DNA of 64,000 nucleotides from assembly GCF_015710575.1 (NCBI RefSeq), contig NZ_CP065373.1:2976001-3040000 (forward strand). Direction: 5' to 3'. Below the pieces are notes generated by a model. That model saw nothing but the letters and a program-made list of their open reading frames with translations, had not been told where the DNA came from and searched no databases. This DNA comes from Mycolicibacterium mengxianglii (GTDB lineage: Bacteria; Actinomycetota; Actinomycetes; Mycobacteriales; Mycobacteriaceae). Shown one piece after another: positions 10,010 to 19,027 of the stretch. The translations under genes and the position numbers were made by a program. Each line of letters starts with the position of its first letter. Positions within the stretch are counted from its first letter, which is position 1.

Positions 10010-11488
10010 TCAGCTGATGGCATAGTCAGTCAACGGGAAGCTGGTCTGCTCCGAAACTGTTGTGCGCGTTGAAGTAGCGCGCAGATACGTCTGGCCATCG
10101 GGACTGAAGTAGTAAGACCTCGAATTGGCACAGTCACCGCGGTGAAACACCGTGTTTCGCTGTAACCTGCTCAACCTGCTGCAGAAGCGCTCGTTGGCGT
10201 CCTCGGTGACCTCGAACGTGGTCGCGTTGAGCCGGCGCACCTCTCCCAACAGCCGGTTCATATGCCGCATCTGGTATTCCATCATGTCGAAGAAATTCAA
10301 GCTGACGGCATACGGGCTCGCCAGGTTCAGCAGGTTGGGAAAATACGGGATCGACACGCCCTGATAGGCCTGGAACCCGCAGTTGCGCCACCACTTCCCG
10401 AGGTTGCGGCCATCCCGGCCGATGATCTCGATCGCGGGAAAGTTGGACTCCCACAGGTCGAATCCAGTGGCCAACACCAGCGTGTCGATCTCGGTGGTCG
10501 TGCCGTCAGACGCGACGACGCCATCCGGCTCGATCCTTTCGATGCCAGTCGACTGCAGATGCACGTGCGGCTTGGCGAAGGTCCGGTAGTAGGAGTTCGA
10601 GAAGGTGGGCCGCTTACAACCCACGTCGTAGTCCGGTGTGAGCTTGCGCCGCAACTCCTTGTCGCGAACGGAGGTGAACCGCAGCATCTTCGACGACTGC
10701 GCGGCGGACCAGTTCAGCCACCAGAACTGGTGGTAACGCAACACCGACGCCACAAAGGATATCTCGTACATCCCATCGGTGAGCATCCGAAATGCGCGCT
10801 GGAGCCGGGGCACCCGGGCAAACAGTCGGCGCATCACCTTCGGAATCGGGAAGTCGGTCTTGGGAACGACATGGATCGGCGTGCGTTGGTACACCGTCAG
10901 CTCGGCGGCCTGCTTTGCCAATTCGGGTATCAGCTGCACCGCCGTCGCGCCCGTGCCGATGATCCCGACCCGACGACCCTCGAAGGAGTAGTCGTCGTCC
11001 CATGCCGTGGTGTGGATGATTCGGCCGGCGAACTGATCGATGCCCGGTATGTCCGGGGTGCGCGGCTGGGACAGCACCCCGGTCGCGGTGATCAGGAGCC
11101 GGCTGGTCAGCGTCTCGCCACCCGCCAGCGCAACTTCCCAGAGTCGGGCATCCTCGTCCCAACGCACGCTGTCCACCGCGGTGTTGAAGCGCATATACCG
11201 TCGCACGTCGTACTTTTCGGCCACGTCCTGCGCATAGCGCTTGATCTCGCCACCCGGCGCATACAGTCGCGACCAATCCGGGTTGGGCTCGAACCAGTAG
11301 GAGTACGTGGACGAGGGGATGTCGCACGCCAGACCCGGATAGTGGTTCACGTGCCATGTGCCGCCCAGATCGTTTTCGCGATCAACAATCAGAAGATTTT
11401 TGTATCCCAACTTCTTGAGCTCAATGGCGGCACCGATTCCACCGAAACCGGCGCCTACGATAACTGCCTCGAATCGCTCGGGACTCAT
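10010..11488 (-). CDS. Flavin-binding (Baeyer-Villiger type) monooxygenase, copy 2
   Basis: 492 residues, clearly homologous to the 7204-8688 enzyme along its full length. The FAD motif GAGFGGIGAA, the fingerprint FAGRIIHTTAWD and the second Rossmann motif GTGATA are in the same places. The NADPH motif ends in A rather than G, a common variant. ATG at 11488 begins MSPERFEAVIVGAG; the upstream Shine-Dalgarno is weak. Sequence differences are spread evenly, so this is an old duplication rather than a recent one. It lies between SDR copies 1 and 2, same strand, probably one operon. Function as for copy 1, with a different or sequential substrate possible. Confidence 0.88.
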   Translation of the reverse strand: MSPERFEAVIVGAGFGGIGAAIELKKLGYKNLLIVDRENDLGGTWHVNHYPGLACDIPSSTYSYWFEPNPDWSRLYAPGGEIKRYAQDVAEKYDVRRYMRFNTAVDSVRWDEDARLWEVALAGGETLTSRLLITATGVLSQPRTPDIPGIDQFAGRIIHTTAWDDDYSFEGRRVGIIGTGATAVQLIPELAKQAAELTVYQRTPIHVVPKTDFPIPKVMRRLFARVPRLQRAFRMLTDGMYEISFVASVLRYHQFWWLNWSAAQSSKMLRFTSVRDKELRRKLTPDYDVGCKRPTFSNSYYRTFAKPHVHLQSTGIERIEPDGVVASDGTTTEIDTLVLATGFDLWESNFPAIEIIGRDGRNLGKWWRNCGFQAYQGVSIPYFPNLLNLASPYAVSLNFFDMMEYQMRHMNRLLGEVRRLNATTFEVTEDANERFCSRLSRLQRNTVFHRGDCANSRSYYFSPDGQTYLRATSTRTTVSEQTSFPLTDYAIS

Positions 11489-11581
11489 GAAAGATCACGG
11501 TACCTGACCAGAGCCATATTCGAGAGGTTGTCGCGCACACCGAAATGTTCGCTGGAATCACATTGCTGTGTGTATTCTGCG

Positions 11582-12412
11582 TCAGCTGATGGGCTTCATG
11601 AAGCGCCGCAAAAGCGGCGGAACCAACTGTTGATAGCGGGGCCCGGTGAGGCGCACTGCCAGATCGAGAATTTTGATATCGGGCCCGATCAGAACCCGGG
11701 GCCGCTTCTTGCGAACCCCGCCGAGAATCACTCGCGCCGCTTTTTGCGGCGTCGTCGACCATAACCGCACGTCAAAGTTCTTCGTCAAGTCAACGTCGCC
11801 GAGCTCTTCGGCCGCAGTCATGTTGCCAAGGAAAGCACTTGTGACACCGCCGGGGAACACCGTGGTGACCCTGACGGGATGTCCGGCAAGTGCCATCTCC
11901 TGAAATAGCGCTTCGCTGAAGCCGCGAACGGCGAACTTCGCGGAGTTGTAGGCAGCCTGGCCCGGCACCGCGAACAACCCGAACGCGCTCGATACGTTGA
12001 CTACGTGACCGTCGCCGGAGGCGATCAGGTGCGGCAGGAACGCCTTCGTACCGTGGACCACACCCCAGTAGTCGACGTTCATCACCCGTTCGATCTCTTT
12101 GTACTGGCTTATTTCGACGTCCCCGTAGAAGGAGATCCCGGCATTGTTGTAGATCTGGTTGACCTTGCCGAAATGATCGTTGACCTCTTCGGCGTAGGCG
12201 GCGAAGGCCTCTCGATCGGCGACGTCGAGCAGGTTGGTCTTGAACGGCGCGCCGATGGCGGTCAACTGTGCCTCGGTGTCCGCCAGTCCGTCGGTGTCGA
12301 TGTCGCTGATTGCGAGCGACGCGCCCGATCGCGCCAATTCGATTGCCAGAGCCTGACCTATGCCCGAACCGGCGCCGGTGACGGCGGCGACCTTCCCGAC
12401 GAACCCATCCAT
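11582..12412 (-). CDS. Short-chain dehydrogenase/reductase, copy 2 (SadH-like)
   Basis: 276 residues from ATG at 12412, preceded by GGGAG about 9 bases upstream. The frame is open further up to 12646, but that part is arginine-rich noise. TGAGSGIG cofactor motif, YNNAG, Ser in VVNVSSAFG, and YNSAKFA are all present. It closely resembles the SDR at 8991, and each is followed by a monooxygenase gene, so the SDR-monooxygenase pair is duplicated as a unit. Likely an NAD(P)-dependent dehydrogenase acting on a lipid alcohol or ketone. Confidence 0.87.
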   Translation of the reverse strand: MDGFVGKVAAVTGAGSGIGQALAIELARSGASLAISDIDTDGLADTEAQLTAIGAPFKTNLLDVADREAFAAYAEEVNDHFGKVNQIYNNAGISFYGDVEISQYKEIERVMNVDYWGVVHGTKAFLPHLIASGDGHVVNVSSAFGLFAVPGQAAYNSAKFAVRGFSEALFQEMALAGHPVRVTTVFPGGVTSAFLGNMTAAEELGDVDLTKNFDVRLWSTTPQKAARVILGGVRKKRPRVLIGPDIKILDLAVRLTGPRYQQLVPPLLRRFMKPIS

Positions 12413-12509
12413 GGCTGCACTCCCGTCAGTCGGCTGTGTCGAGCGTAGTCGGTATTCCAGACTCAGTGCGGGACTCTGGCGGTCGGTACCGCGACGCGTT
12501 CGGCCGGCG

Positions 12510-13316
12510 TTACCCGCCGCCCAACTTCTTGTAGACGTTGCCCACGATCGGCGCGAGGACAGCGCGCGGTAGATACGTACTGGCCAACGACATCGCTTTC
12601 GCGGGCAGGCCGGGCACGACGCGCATCTTGTTGCGCCGCAACCCATCCAACGACGCCTTCGCGGTGTACTCGGTAGACACCCACATATAGTCCGGAATCA
12701 CCTTGTCAACCACCGATTCCTCGACGAAATCCGGTAATCCGGAATTCACCGGACCGGGTGCCAACAGCGTCACATATACGCCGGTGCTTCTCAGCTCCCA
12801 GCGCAACGCCTCGCTGAAGGTGTTCAGAAAAGCCTTGCTGGACGAATACGCAGCGTTGTTGGGTATCGGTGAATTCCCTGCAGCGGAACCGGAAATCAGG
12901 ATCCCGCCGGCGCCCCGGGCGAGCATCCCCGGCAATACGGCCAAGACCAGGTCGTGAACTGCCACGACGTTGAGCTGTACCAGTGCCCGTTCGCCGGCCG
13001 GATCCAGTTCTGCAACCGGACCGAGCGTGGCGACGCCCGCGTTGGCGCACAGGATCGAAACGTTCCGCGTGGCCAGTTCGTCGGCCAGCTTCGCCCGGTG
13101 GGTCGGGTCGGTGAGATCCGCCGGCCAGACGTCGACGGTCACCCCGTACCTGGTGGACAGCCGCTCAGCCAAGTCGTTGAGCAAGCTTTCGCGACGCGCG
13201 GTGACGATCAGGTGATAGCCGCGCGCGGCCAGTTCGGTGGCCAGTGCTTCGCCGATGCCATGCGAGGCTCCGGTGACCACGGCACGAGCGTCGATGCTGG
13301 GGGCGGGTAGCGGCAC
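12510..13316 (-). CDS. Short-chain dehydrogenase, ketoacyl-reductase-like
   Basis: 268 residues from GTG at 13316; the frame stays open to 13406 but the extension is poor. Motifs: TGASHGIG, CANAG, Ser in LISGSAAG, and YSSSKAF (YxxxK). It is a different SDR subgroup from the two at 8991 and 11582, nearer the mycobacterial ketoacyl reductase/oxidoreductase type. It is the first gene of the minus-strand run and is divergent from the methyltransferase at 13436 across about 120 bases, which must hold both promoters. It may reduce the keto group left by the last PKS module before O-methylation; this is inferred from position only. Confidence 0.82.
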   Translation of the reverse strand: MPLPAPSIDARAVVTGASHGIGEALATELAARGYHLIVTARRESLLNDLAERLSTRYGVTVDVWPADLTDPTHRAKLADELATRNVSILCANAGVATLGPVAELDPAGERALVQLNVVAVHDLVLAVLPGMLARGAGGILISGSAAGNSPIPNNAAYSSSKAFLNTFSEALRWELRSTGVYVTLLAPGPVNSGLPDFVEESVVDKVIPDYMWVSTEYTAKASLDGLRRNKMRVVPGLPAKAMSLASTYLPRAVLAPIVGNVYKKLGGG

Positions 13317-13435
13317 ACGCGAGATCTTACCAATACAGCAAAGTTTTCGCTTGATAGATCGCACATCGAGGGTGAAGTGATTCGAAACTCGCCAAACCCA
13401 TTCCATACTGCGCCGTTGGCTGCAATACTGCCCCG

Positions 13436-14272
13436 GTGGCCACCACTAATCGTTTGGTATCCAGCCCGTTCGTGAATCGTCTGGTAACGAACCGGCTTGT
13501 CTTCCACTTGCTCTTCACGTCCTTCGTCACGAAACGCTTCGCCTCCCAAACGCACCTGCTCGGCGAGGACGACTGGCTGTTCTTGAACTACGGCTACGAG
13601 GAGGATCCTCCGATGGCTGTGCCGCTGGAGGCATCCGACGAGCCCCACCGGTACTTCATCCAGCTCTACCACCGCACGGCGGCCCAGGCCGATCTCAGCG
13701 GCAAGAAGGTGCTGGAGGTCAGCTGCGGTCACGGCGGCGGATCGTCGTATCTCACCCGCACACTCAAGCCTGCCTCCTACACGGGGCTGGATCTGAACCC
13801 GGCTGGAATCGAGTTCTGCAAGAAGCGCCATCATCTGCCCGGCTTGGAATTTGTCCACGGCGACGCCCAAAGTCTGCCGTTCCCAGACGATTCCTTCGAT
13901 GCGGTGGTCAATGTCGAGGCCTCGCACCTCTACCCGGACGTTCCGAGCTTCTTCGCCGGAGTGGCGCGCGTGCTGCGCCCCGGAGGACATTTTCTCTACG
14001 CCGACTTCCGCCGGCGCGGCGCGGTCGACGAGTGGGAGGCGCAGATGGCCGACACCCCGTTCCGGATGGTTTCACACGCAATCATCGATGCCGATGTGCT
14101 GCGCGGAAACGAGAAGAATCGGCCGCGCAAGCAGGCGCTCATCGATCACCATGGTGCCGCGACGGCACGTGGTTTCACCCGTCTGTCAAGCGATTTGACC
14201 GACTGGGCGTTCAACGGCGCACTACGGAATGGGGAATTCACGTACCGGGTGTACAGCTTCGTCAAGGACTGA
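13436..14272 (+). CDS. SAM-dependent O-methyltransferase of the phthiotriol/fatty-acid methyltransferase family (Rv2952-like)
   Basis: 278 residues, GTG start. SAM motif I is VLEVSCGHGGG, followed by SYLTRTLKPASYTGLDLN, LPFPDDSFD and VLRPGGHFLYAD. The blocks EEDPPM, PLEASDEP and LYHRTA are, from memory, hallmarks of the M. tuberculosis Rv2952 family (phthiotriol and phenolphthiotriol dimycocerosate methyltransferase) and of glycopeptidolipid Fmt-type enzymes. Rv2952 is about 270 residues, similar to this one. The N-terminal 40 residues carry three NRLV repeats and are poorly conserved, so the exact start is uncertain. The match supports O-methylation of a hydroxyl on a phthiocerol-like chain. 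Confidence 0.85.
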   Translation: MATTNRLVSSPFVNRLVTNRLVFHLLFTSFVTKRFASQTHLLGEDDWLFLNYGYEEDPPMAVPLEASDEPHRYFIQLYHRTAAQADLSGKKVLEVSCGHGGGSSYLTRTLKPASYTGLDLNPAGIEFCKKRHHLPGLEFVHGDAQSLPFPDDSFDAVVNVEASHLYPDVPSFFAGVARVLRPGGHFLYADFRRRGAVDEWEAQMADTPFRMVSHAIIDADVLRGNEKNRPRKQALIDHHGAATARGFTRLSSDLTDWAFNGALRNGEFTYRVYSFVKD

Positions 14273-14464
14273 GCGTCGTACGAGATCGCCTGGCCGCCGT
14301 CACGACGACGCGTGGCCATGGAGCATGACGCGAACTCGCCTCCAGTCGACTCCTCTTGGCCGAGTTGCACATACGGACAACTTTGAAACCGTGGGTGACC
14401 GAGGTTTCGGTAGCTGCCGACAACCCGCGATGGTCGAAGGATGTTCACGAGGAAGAGTATTCGC
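14273..14464. other. Intergenic spacer between methyltransferase and P450
   Basis: 192 bases with no supported gene. It ends with the AGGAAGAG ribosome binding site of the P450. No clear terminator or promoter is seen. Confidence 0.4.
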
Positions 14465-15841
14465 ATGAAATTGGCTGACTGGCTCCGATTCCGCGGCAGC
14501 CTGATGAAGATTGGCCTGGATGGTGTGACCGGGGTCGTCCGAGACAGGACTGCCGCGTACAGCTCCCTGGTGTCCGGCAGGAAGACTGCCCCACTCACTT
14601 CCTTCGACCCGTTCGCGCCGGAGACCAGGCGTGATCCGTACCCGGCATACCGTGCGCTGCTCACCGGGCCGGACGCCCCGAACGTCTGGTACAACCGCAA
14701 GCGCGGGATCTGGATCATTGCCGGTTACGACGACGTGCGGGCGGCATTACGCGACCCCGAGGCGTTTTCCTCGGCCGAGAGTCAAGCCCGGTACCGGGTG
14801 CATCTGCAGTCGATGAATGCGGCCGACCCACCCGAACACACTCGACTTCGCAAATTTGTCTCCCGCGCATTCACACCGCGGGCGATGGCGGCATGGCAGA
14901 CGGTCATCAACGAAGTAGCCGACGAACTCGTTGACGCCATGATCGCCCGTGGGAGCACCGAATTGGTTTCCGACCTCGCCAAACCACTGCCCAACCGGCT
15001 GATCGCCACGATGTTGGGGATACCGAAACAGGATCACGCCCAGTTCCTCGCGTGGGCCGATGCGATGGCCGAAGGGGCCTTTGCGCCGTTGGACGCACAC
15101 GGAATCGCTCTGAGTGCGCGGTCGGCCCGTGCGACGTCGGCGATGCGACGCAATCTTGACCGCCTCATCACGCAACGCCGCCGCCATCCCGGCGATGACT
15201 TGATCTCGATGATGACAGCCTCAGATGGCGACGACGTCCTGACCGACAACGAAGTCTTCTGGAGCGCCGCCATGCTCATCGGAGCCGGCAGCGAGACGAC
15301 GACAAACCTCTTGTCAGGACTGTTCCTGACCCTCGCGCAGCGACCCGACCTGTACGCCCGACTACGCGAGCAGCCCGAACTGATTCCGGCCGCAATCGAG
15401 GAACAGCTGCGCTTCGTCGCACCCGTCCAGGGGTTCTACCGAACTGCCACCCGCGACTACACGATGGGCGCACAAACGATTCCGGCCGGGGCGCGCGTTC
15501 TGCTCCTGTTCGCTGCGGCGAACCGGGACCCGCGCCACTACGACGATCCGGACACCTTCGATCTGCTCCGCAATCCGTCCGACCACCTCGCCTTCGGCAT
15601 CGGGATCCACTTCTGCCTCGGCACGCCTCTGAGCCGTCTGGAAGTCAGCCGAGTCCTGACGCGACTGCTTCCGCGGGTCGAGTCAATCCGTTTTGCCGGG
15701 GACTACCGGTATCTCGATGACCCGACGATGCGCGGACTGGCGCATCTGCCGCTCGAGTTGGTGCCCGCCAAAGCGGACGCTGGTGGAACCGACACGGCCA
15801 CTGGCGTCACCACAACGGCCGAACCGCTCGAACGCCCTTGA
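14465..15841 (+). CDS. Cytochrome P450
   Basis: 458 residues from ATG at 14465, chosen because AGGAAGAG lies about 8 bases upstream; an in-frame ATG exists at 14441. I-helix oxygen-binding motif GAGSETT, ExxR within EEQLRF, and the heme loop FGIGIHFCLGTPLSR with the axial Cys are all intact. Soluble bacterial P450 needing separate ferredoxin and reductase; no ferredoxin gene is adjacent. It would hydroxylate or epoxidise a hydrophobic substrate. The gene follows the Rv2952-like methyltransferase on the same strand, so a tailoring role in the lipid pathway is plausible but unproved. Confidence 0.92.
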   Translation: MKLADWLRFRGSLMKIGLDGVTGVVRDRTAAYSSLVSGRKTAPLTSFDPFAPETRRDPYPAYRALLTGPDAPNVWYNRKRGIWIIAGYDDVRAALRDPEAFSSAESQARYRVHLQSMNAADPPEHTRLRKFVSRAFTPRAMAAWQTVINEVADELVDAMIARGSTELVSDLAKPLPNRLIATMLGIPKQDHAQFLAWADAMAEGAFAPLDAHGIALSARSARATSAMRRNLDRLITQRRRHPGDDLISMMTASDGDDVLTDNEVFWSAAMLIGAGSETTTNLLSGLFLTLAQRPDLYARLREQPELIPAAIEEQLRFVAPVQGFYRTATRDYTMGAQTIPAGARVLLLFAAANRDPRHYDDPDTFDLLRNPSDHLAFGIGIHFCLGTPLSRLEVSRVLTRLLPRVESIRFAGDYRYLDDPTMRGLAHLPLELVPAKADAGGTDTATGVTTTAEPLERP

Positions 15842-15852
15842 TCAGCACGGTG

Positions 15853-16638
15853 TTATAGCCCGCGCGTGCCGAGCCAGGTGTGGATTCTCTCAGCAACGGC
15901 AGCCCACCCCGGCTCCAGCATCATGTTGTGACCCATGGCGGGGAAAAATTCTGCCTCGGTGCGATACGCGCGTGCCGTAGCACGAACTTCCTTTCGGGTA
16001 TGGGCGCCATCATCATCGGCACCCAGGACCAACAGCGGTGTGGTCACCCGTTTCGGTTTGGGCAAGCTGAGCGCGAGGCAGTCGATGCCGACGCGCGCGC
16101 TGTCCTCTTGGAGCCTTGCCGCGTATTCGACGACATCCGAATCGGGGGTGTACGCAGAGAAGAATCGCTCACGCGCGAGTTGTGGCGTGCTGATATACGG
16201 CAGGGCTCTGCCGGTCAACGTCATTTTGGTGAAATGCCAAGGGTGGTCCCTCATCCATCGCAAGGTGGATCCGAGGTTGCCCTGCGGTGGCATGGACGTC
16301 ATCAGCACACCGGCAGGTGCATCGTTCGACTCGAGGTACTTCTGCACGATGAATCCGCCCATGGAGTGACCGATGATCACCGGTGCGGTGGGGAGACTCT
16401 CGGCGACCACGCTGACGTCATGGACGAAGTCGGCGAGCGAGCAGCTACGTAGCGGCTTTTCAGTCCGACTGTCGCCGTGGCCGCGCAAGCTGAGCGCCAG
16501 GGCGCGATAACCCCTGTCGGCGAAGAAACTCAGGAAGTTCTCCTCCCAACACCATGCCGCATGCCAGGCTCCATGGACGAACAGCAATGGGGCAGGGTGG
16601 GATTCGTTGACTGCTCCCCTGTCGATCACTTCAAGCAT
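15853..16638 (-). CDS. Alpha/beta hydrolase
   Basis: About 261 residues from ATG at 16638; a GTG two codons earlier and a longer open frame to 16731 also exist. HGAWH oxyanion loop, nucleophile GHSMGG, acid in GADDDGAH and base His in AMGHNMML form a complete triad. The family includes esterases, lipases and thioesterase-like enzymes. It is convergent with the P450 across 11 bases and divergent from the SDR at 16912. No substrate can be assigned. Confidence 0.82.
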   Translation of the reverse strand: MLEVIDRGAVNESHPAPLLFVHGAWHAAWCWEENFLSFFADRGYRALALSLRGHGDSRTEKPLRSCSLADFVHDVSVVAESLPTAPVIIGHSMGGFIVQKYLESNDAPAGVLMTSMPPQGNLGSTLRWMRDHPWHFTKMTLTGRALPYISTPQLARERFFSAYTPDSDVVEYAARLQEDSARVGIDCLALSLPKPKRVTTPLLVLGADDDGAHTRKEVRATARAYRTEAEFFPAMGHNMMLEPGWAAVAERIHTWLGTRGL

Positions 16639-16911
16639 TCGCACACGATCCCTTGTGTGCCTCGGGCACCTTGCGAGCCTCCCCTGAGTCAAGTTCCTCT
16701 TCGGAGTAACCGCAAAATTATCACGGAACACCGGACCACAGCTTGCGTTCCACCGCTCAGAACGCCCGAATAGTATGCGCCGGTCGGCGAATTCGATACG
16801 CTGGAATCTTCATGCGACGCCGATCGTGTTGAGGTGACTGGCCGCGGTGTGGCGGTAGCTTCTGATGCAGCCGTCGGCCGGACAACTACCCGTCCAAGGA
16901 GCCCTGATCCG

Positions 16912-17745
16912 ATGAAACCCCAACCGGTCGCGTTGGTCACGGGTGCGACGAGTGGCATCGGTGAGGCCACCGCCCACCGGCTACAAGCCCAGAATTATCT
17001 GGTGTTCGCGGTCGGCCGCAATCCTTCTGCTCTCGATGCCCTCCGGTCACAGGGCTTCCAGGCCCGCACGCTCGACGTGACCGATGAGCCCGCGGTTACC
17101 GAGCTCGTCGATGAGATCAACACCGACCACGGGGGTGTGGACGTCTTGGTCAACAGCGCCGGATTCCCACTGCGTGGCCCCCTCGAGCAGGTGGCGTTGA
17201 ACGATCTTCGAAGTCTCTTCGAGACCCATGTGGTTGGGCCGCTCCAGCTTTCGCAAGCCGTCTTGCCTGGCATGCGAGCTCGCAGAACGGGCATAATCGT
17301 CAACATCGGCAGCACCGGCGGGAGATTCACGTCTCCTGGCGCAGGCGCCTACCACGTCAGCAAGTACGGCCTCGAAGCTCTATCGCTCGCCCTTCGGGCC
17401 GAATTGATGCCGTTCGGCGTACGCGTCGTGTTGATCGACCCGACCGGGGTACGTACCCGGTTCGTCGAAGCCCAACTCGAAGAGACGCGCTCGTACGCCA
17501 ATGACGATCCATACGGCGAGTTCAAGCGCCGCTACGATGAGGCCGCACTCGCGCTGACCAAGACGCCCGGGGTGATGGTTGACGCCGATACCGTCGCCCG
17601 CTTCGTCATGCGGGTGGTCAAGGCCAAGAATCCCAAACCGCGCTACATCGTGGGGCTATCCGGGCACGCCACCATACTGGCGCAGACACTGCTGACCGAC
17701 AGGATGTGGGAGCGCATCACGTTGTCGCGTCTTGCGCCCCGATAA
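16912..17745 (+). CDS. Short-chain dehydrogenase/oxidoreductase
   Basis: 277 residues from ATG at 16912 (MKPQPVALVTGA), with AAGGAG about 11 bases upstream. Motifs: TGATSGIG, NSAG, Ser in VNIGSTGG, and YHVSKYG. Classical SDR of the type often annotated as a retinol-dehydrogenase-like or fatty-alcohol oxidoreductase. The active-site Tyr and Lys are intact. It is transcribed alone and convergent with the nitroreductase. A candidate ketoreductase for the lipid, with no direct evidence. Confidence 0.82.
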   Translation: MKPQPVALVTGATSGIGEATAHRLQAQNYLVFAVGRNPSALDALRSQGFQARTLDVTDEPAVTELVDEINTDHGGVDVLVNSAGFPLRGPLEQVALNDLRSLFETHVVGPLQLSQAVLPGMRARRTGIIVNIGSTGGRFTSPGAGAYHVSKYGLEALSLALRAELMPFGVRVVLIDPTGVRTRFVEAQLEETRSYANDDPYGEFKRRYDEAALALTKTPGVMVDADTVARFVMRVVKAKNPKPRYIVGLSGHATILAQTLLTDRMWERITLSRLAPR

Positions 17746-17776
17746 GTGGTTTGTGGGGATTGCCCGCCGACCGACC

Positions 17777-18520
17777 TCATCGGAGGGGCCGTTCAAACGT
17801 CCCGAGCCACGTGCGATTGCCATAGGAATCTCGGTGGGCCACCTGCTCGACGGGTTTTCGCGTGGTGGGCCCGTAACGTCCGCGCGGCCAACCGAGCGGC
17901 ACGATGCAGCACGGTGTGACCGATCGTGGCAGGCCGAGGACTCGGCGCGCCGACGCCTGGCTCCACAACGGCAAGGTGATCAGCGATGCGCCCAGACCCA
18001 TCGCGCGGGCCGCGAGCAGCAAGTTCTGCACGCTTGGATAAATCGATCCCCAATACGCCGACTCGGCAACGTGCGGCATCCGCACGAACGGAAGCCGTCC
18101 GTCCCGGGCACCCAAGCGCAGGCAGGCCACCACCAGCACCGGGATCTCGGTGAAATGATCGATCTGCCACTGAATCGAGCGTGCGATCTTGGCCATTGAC
18201 TCGTCCTCGGCAATGGCGCGCCGCAGCACCACACCCTGCTGGATCCGCCACGCCTGCCGGTATCGCTTGGCGAGCTGCTCCTTGACGCGGATGTCCTTGA
18301 CTACGACGAACTCCCAGATCTGCCCGTCGTTGCCGGTCGGCGCGCGGAGCGCCAGTTCGATGCACTTCAGCACCAGGGCGTCGTCAACCGGGTCGGGAAG
18401 AACTCGGCGCACCGCCCGCTGAGTCATCATTGCATCGGCCAGCGACATGTCCAGGCGCGACAGCGCTTCGGGCGTGGTCGGCACCGTCCCGGACAATCCT
18501 TGCGGTGGTGTTTCAAGCAT
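17777..18520 (-). CDS. Nitroreductase-family FMN oxidoreductase
   Basis: 247 residues from ATG at 18520. The pattern TQRAVRRVLPDPVDD, then ALRAPTGNDGQIWEFVVV, is the N-terminal FMN-binding signature of the nitroreductase fold. The later GLGASLITLPLW stretch is also typical. The start overlaps the end of the upstream DUF2505 gene by 8 bases, indicating coupled translation. It forms an operon with a flavodoxin-like protein and the DUF2505 protein, suggesting a flavin-linked redox unit. The substrate is unknown. Confidence 0.82.
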   Translation of the reverse strand: MLETPPQGLSGTVPTTPEALSRLDMSLADAMMTQRAVRRVLPDPVDDALVLKCIELALRAPTGNDGQIWEFVVVKDIRVKEQLAKRYRQAWRIQQGVVLRRAIAEDESMAKIARSIQWQIDHFTEIPVLVVACLRLGARDGRLPFVRMPHVAESAYWGSIYPSVQNLLLAARAMGLGASLITLPLWSQASARRVLGLPRSVTPCCIVPLGWPRGRYGPTTRKPVEQVAHRDSYGNRTWLGTFERPLR

Positions 18521-19016
18521 GCTCACCGATCCATGTTGTGGTGAAACGCTGAATCTGATCCAGCCCGTCGGCGAACTGCTCCGCCACGTGGGTTTCGATT
18601 CGACTGCCCACCAACGGCACTTTGAACTCAACGGTCGCCGAGAGTGTCAGCTGCGAGCCGCCAGGCGACGGCGACAGCATCGCTGCACCATAGCCCGACC
18701 CCGGCGCACCGATCGCTGCGACGCTGATCTCCCCACTGACCCGACGATCACCCGCCGGGCGCCACCGCTCCGTGCTCACGACGTTCAGGTCACCGCGGTA
18801 CAACTTGGCGAGAACGCCCGGTAGGACACCGTGCCGCAGGTCTTCGGTGATAGTCACGGTCACCGTGCCGTCGGATTCGACGACCAGAGAACTGAGGGTC
18901 TTTGCGCCACCGAACGCATCGATGCGGGCCAGCCAGTAGTCCTCCTCACCGAAGGCCGAATGGACCTGTTCGACGCTTGCCGAGGAGTCGAAGGACATGT
19001 CGAATGAACGGGGCAT
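18513..19016 (-). CDS. DUF2505-type (SRPBCC-like) protein
   Basis: 167 residues. It begins MPRSFDMSFDSSASVEQVHSAF and shows the alternation expected of a START/SRPBCC-like DUF2505 protein, a family common in mycobacteria with no settled function, probably binding a hydrophobic ligand. No TM segment. It is the middle gene of a tight three-gene operon: 11 bases after the flavodoxin stop, 8-base overlap with the nitroreductase. Confidence 0.75.
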   Translation of the reverse strand: MPRSFDMSFDSSASVEQVHSAFGEEDYWLARIDAFGGAKTLSSLVVESDGTVTVTITEDLRHGVLPGVLAKLYRGDLNVVSTERWRPAGDRRVSGEISVAAIGAPGSGYGAAMLSPSPGGSQLTLSATVEFKVPLVGSRIETHVAEQFADGLDQIQRFTTTWIGEHA

Positions 19017-19027
19017 CGGCTGCTCCT

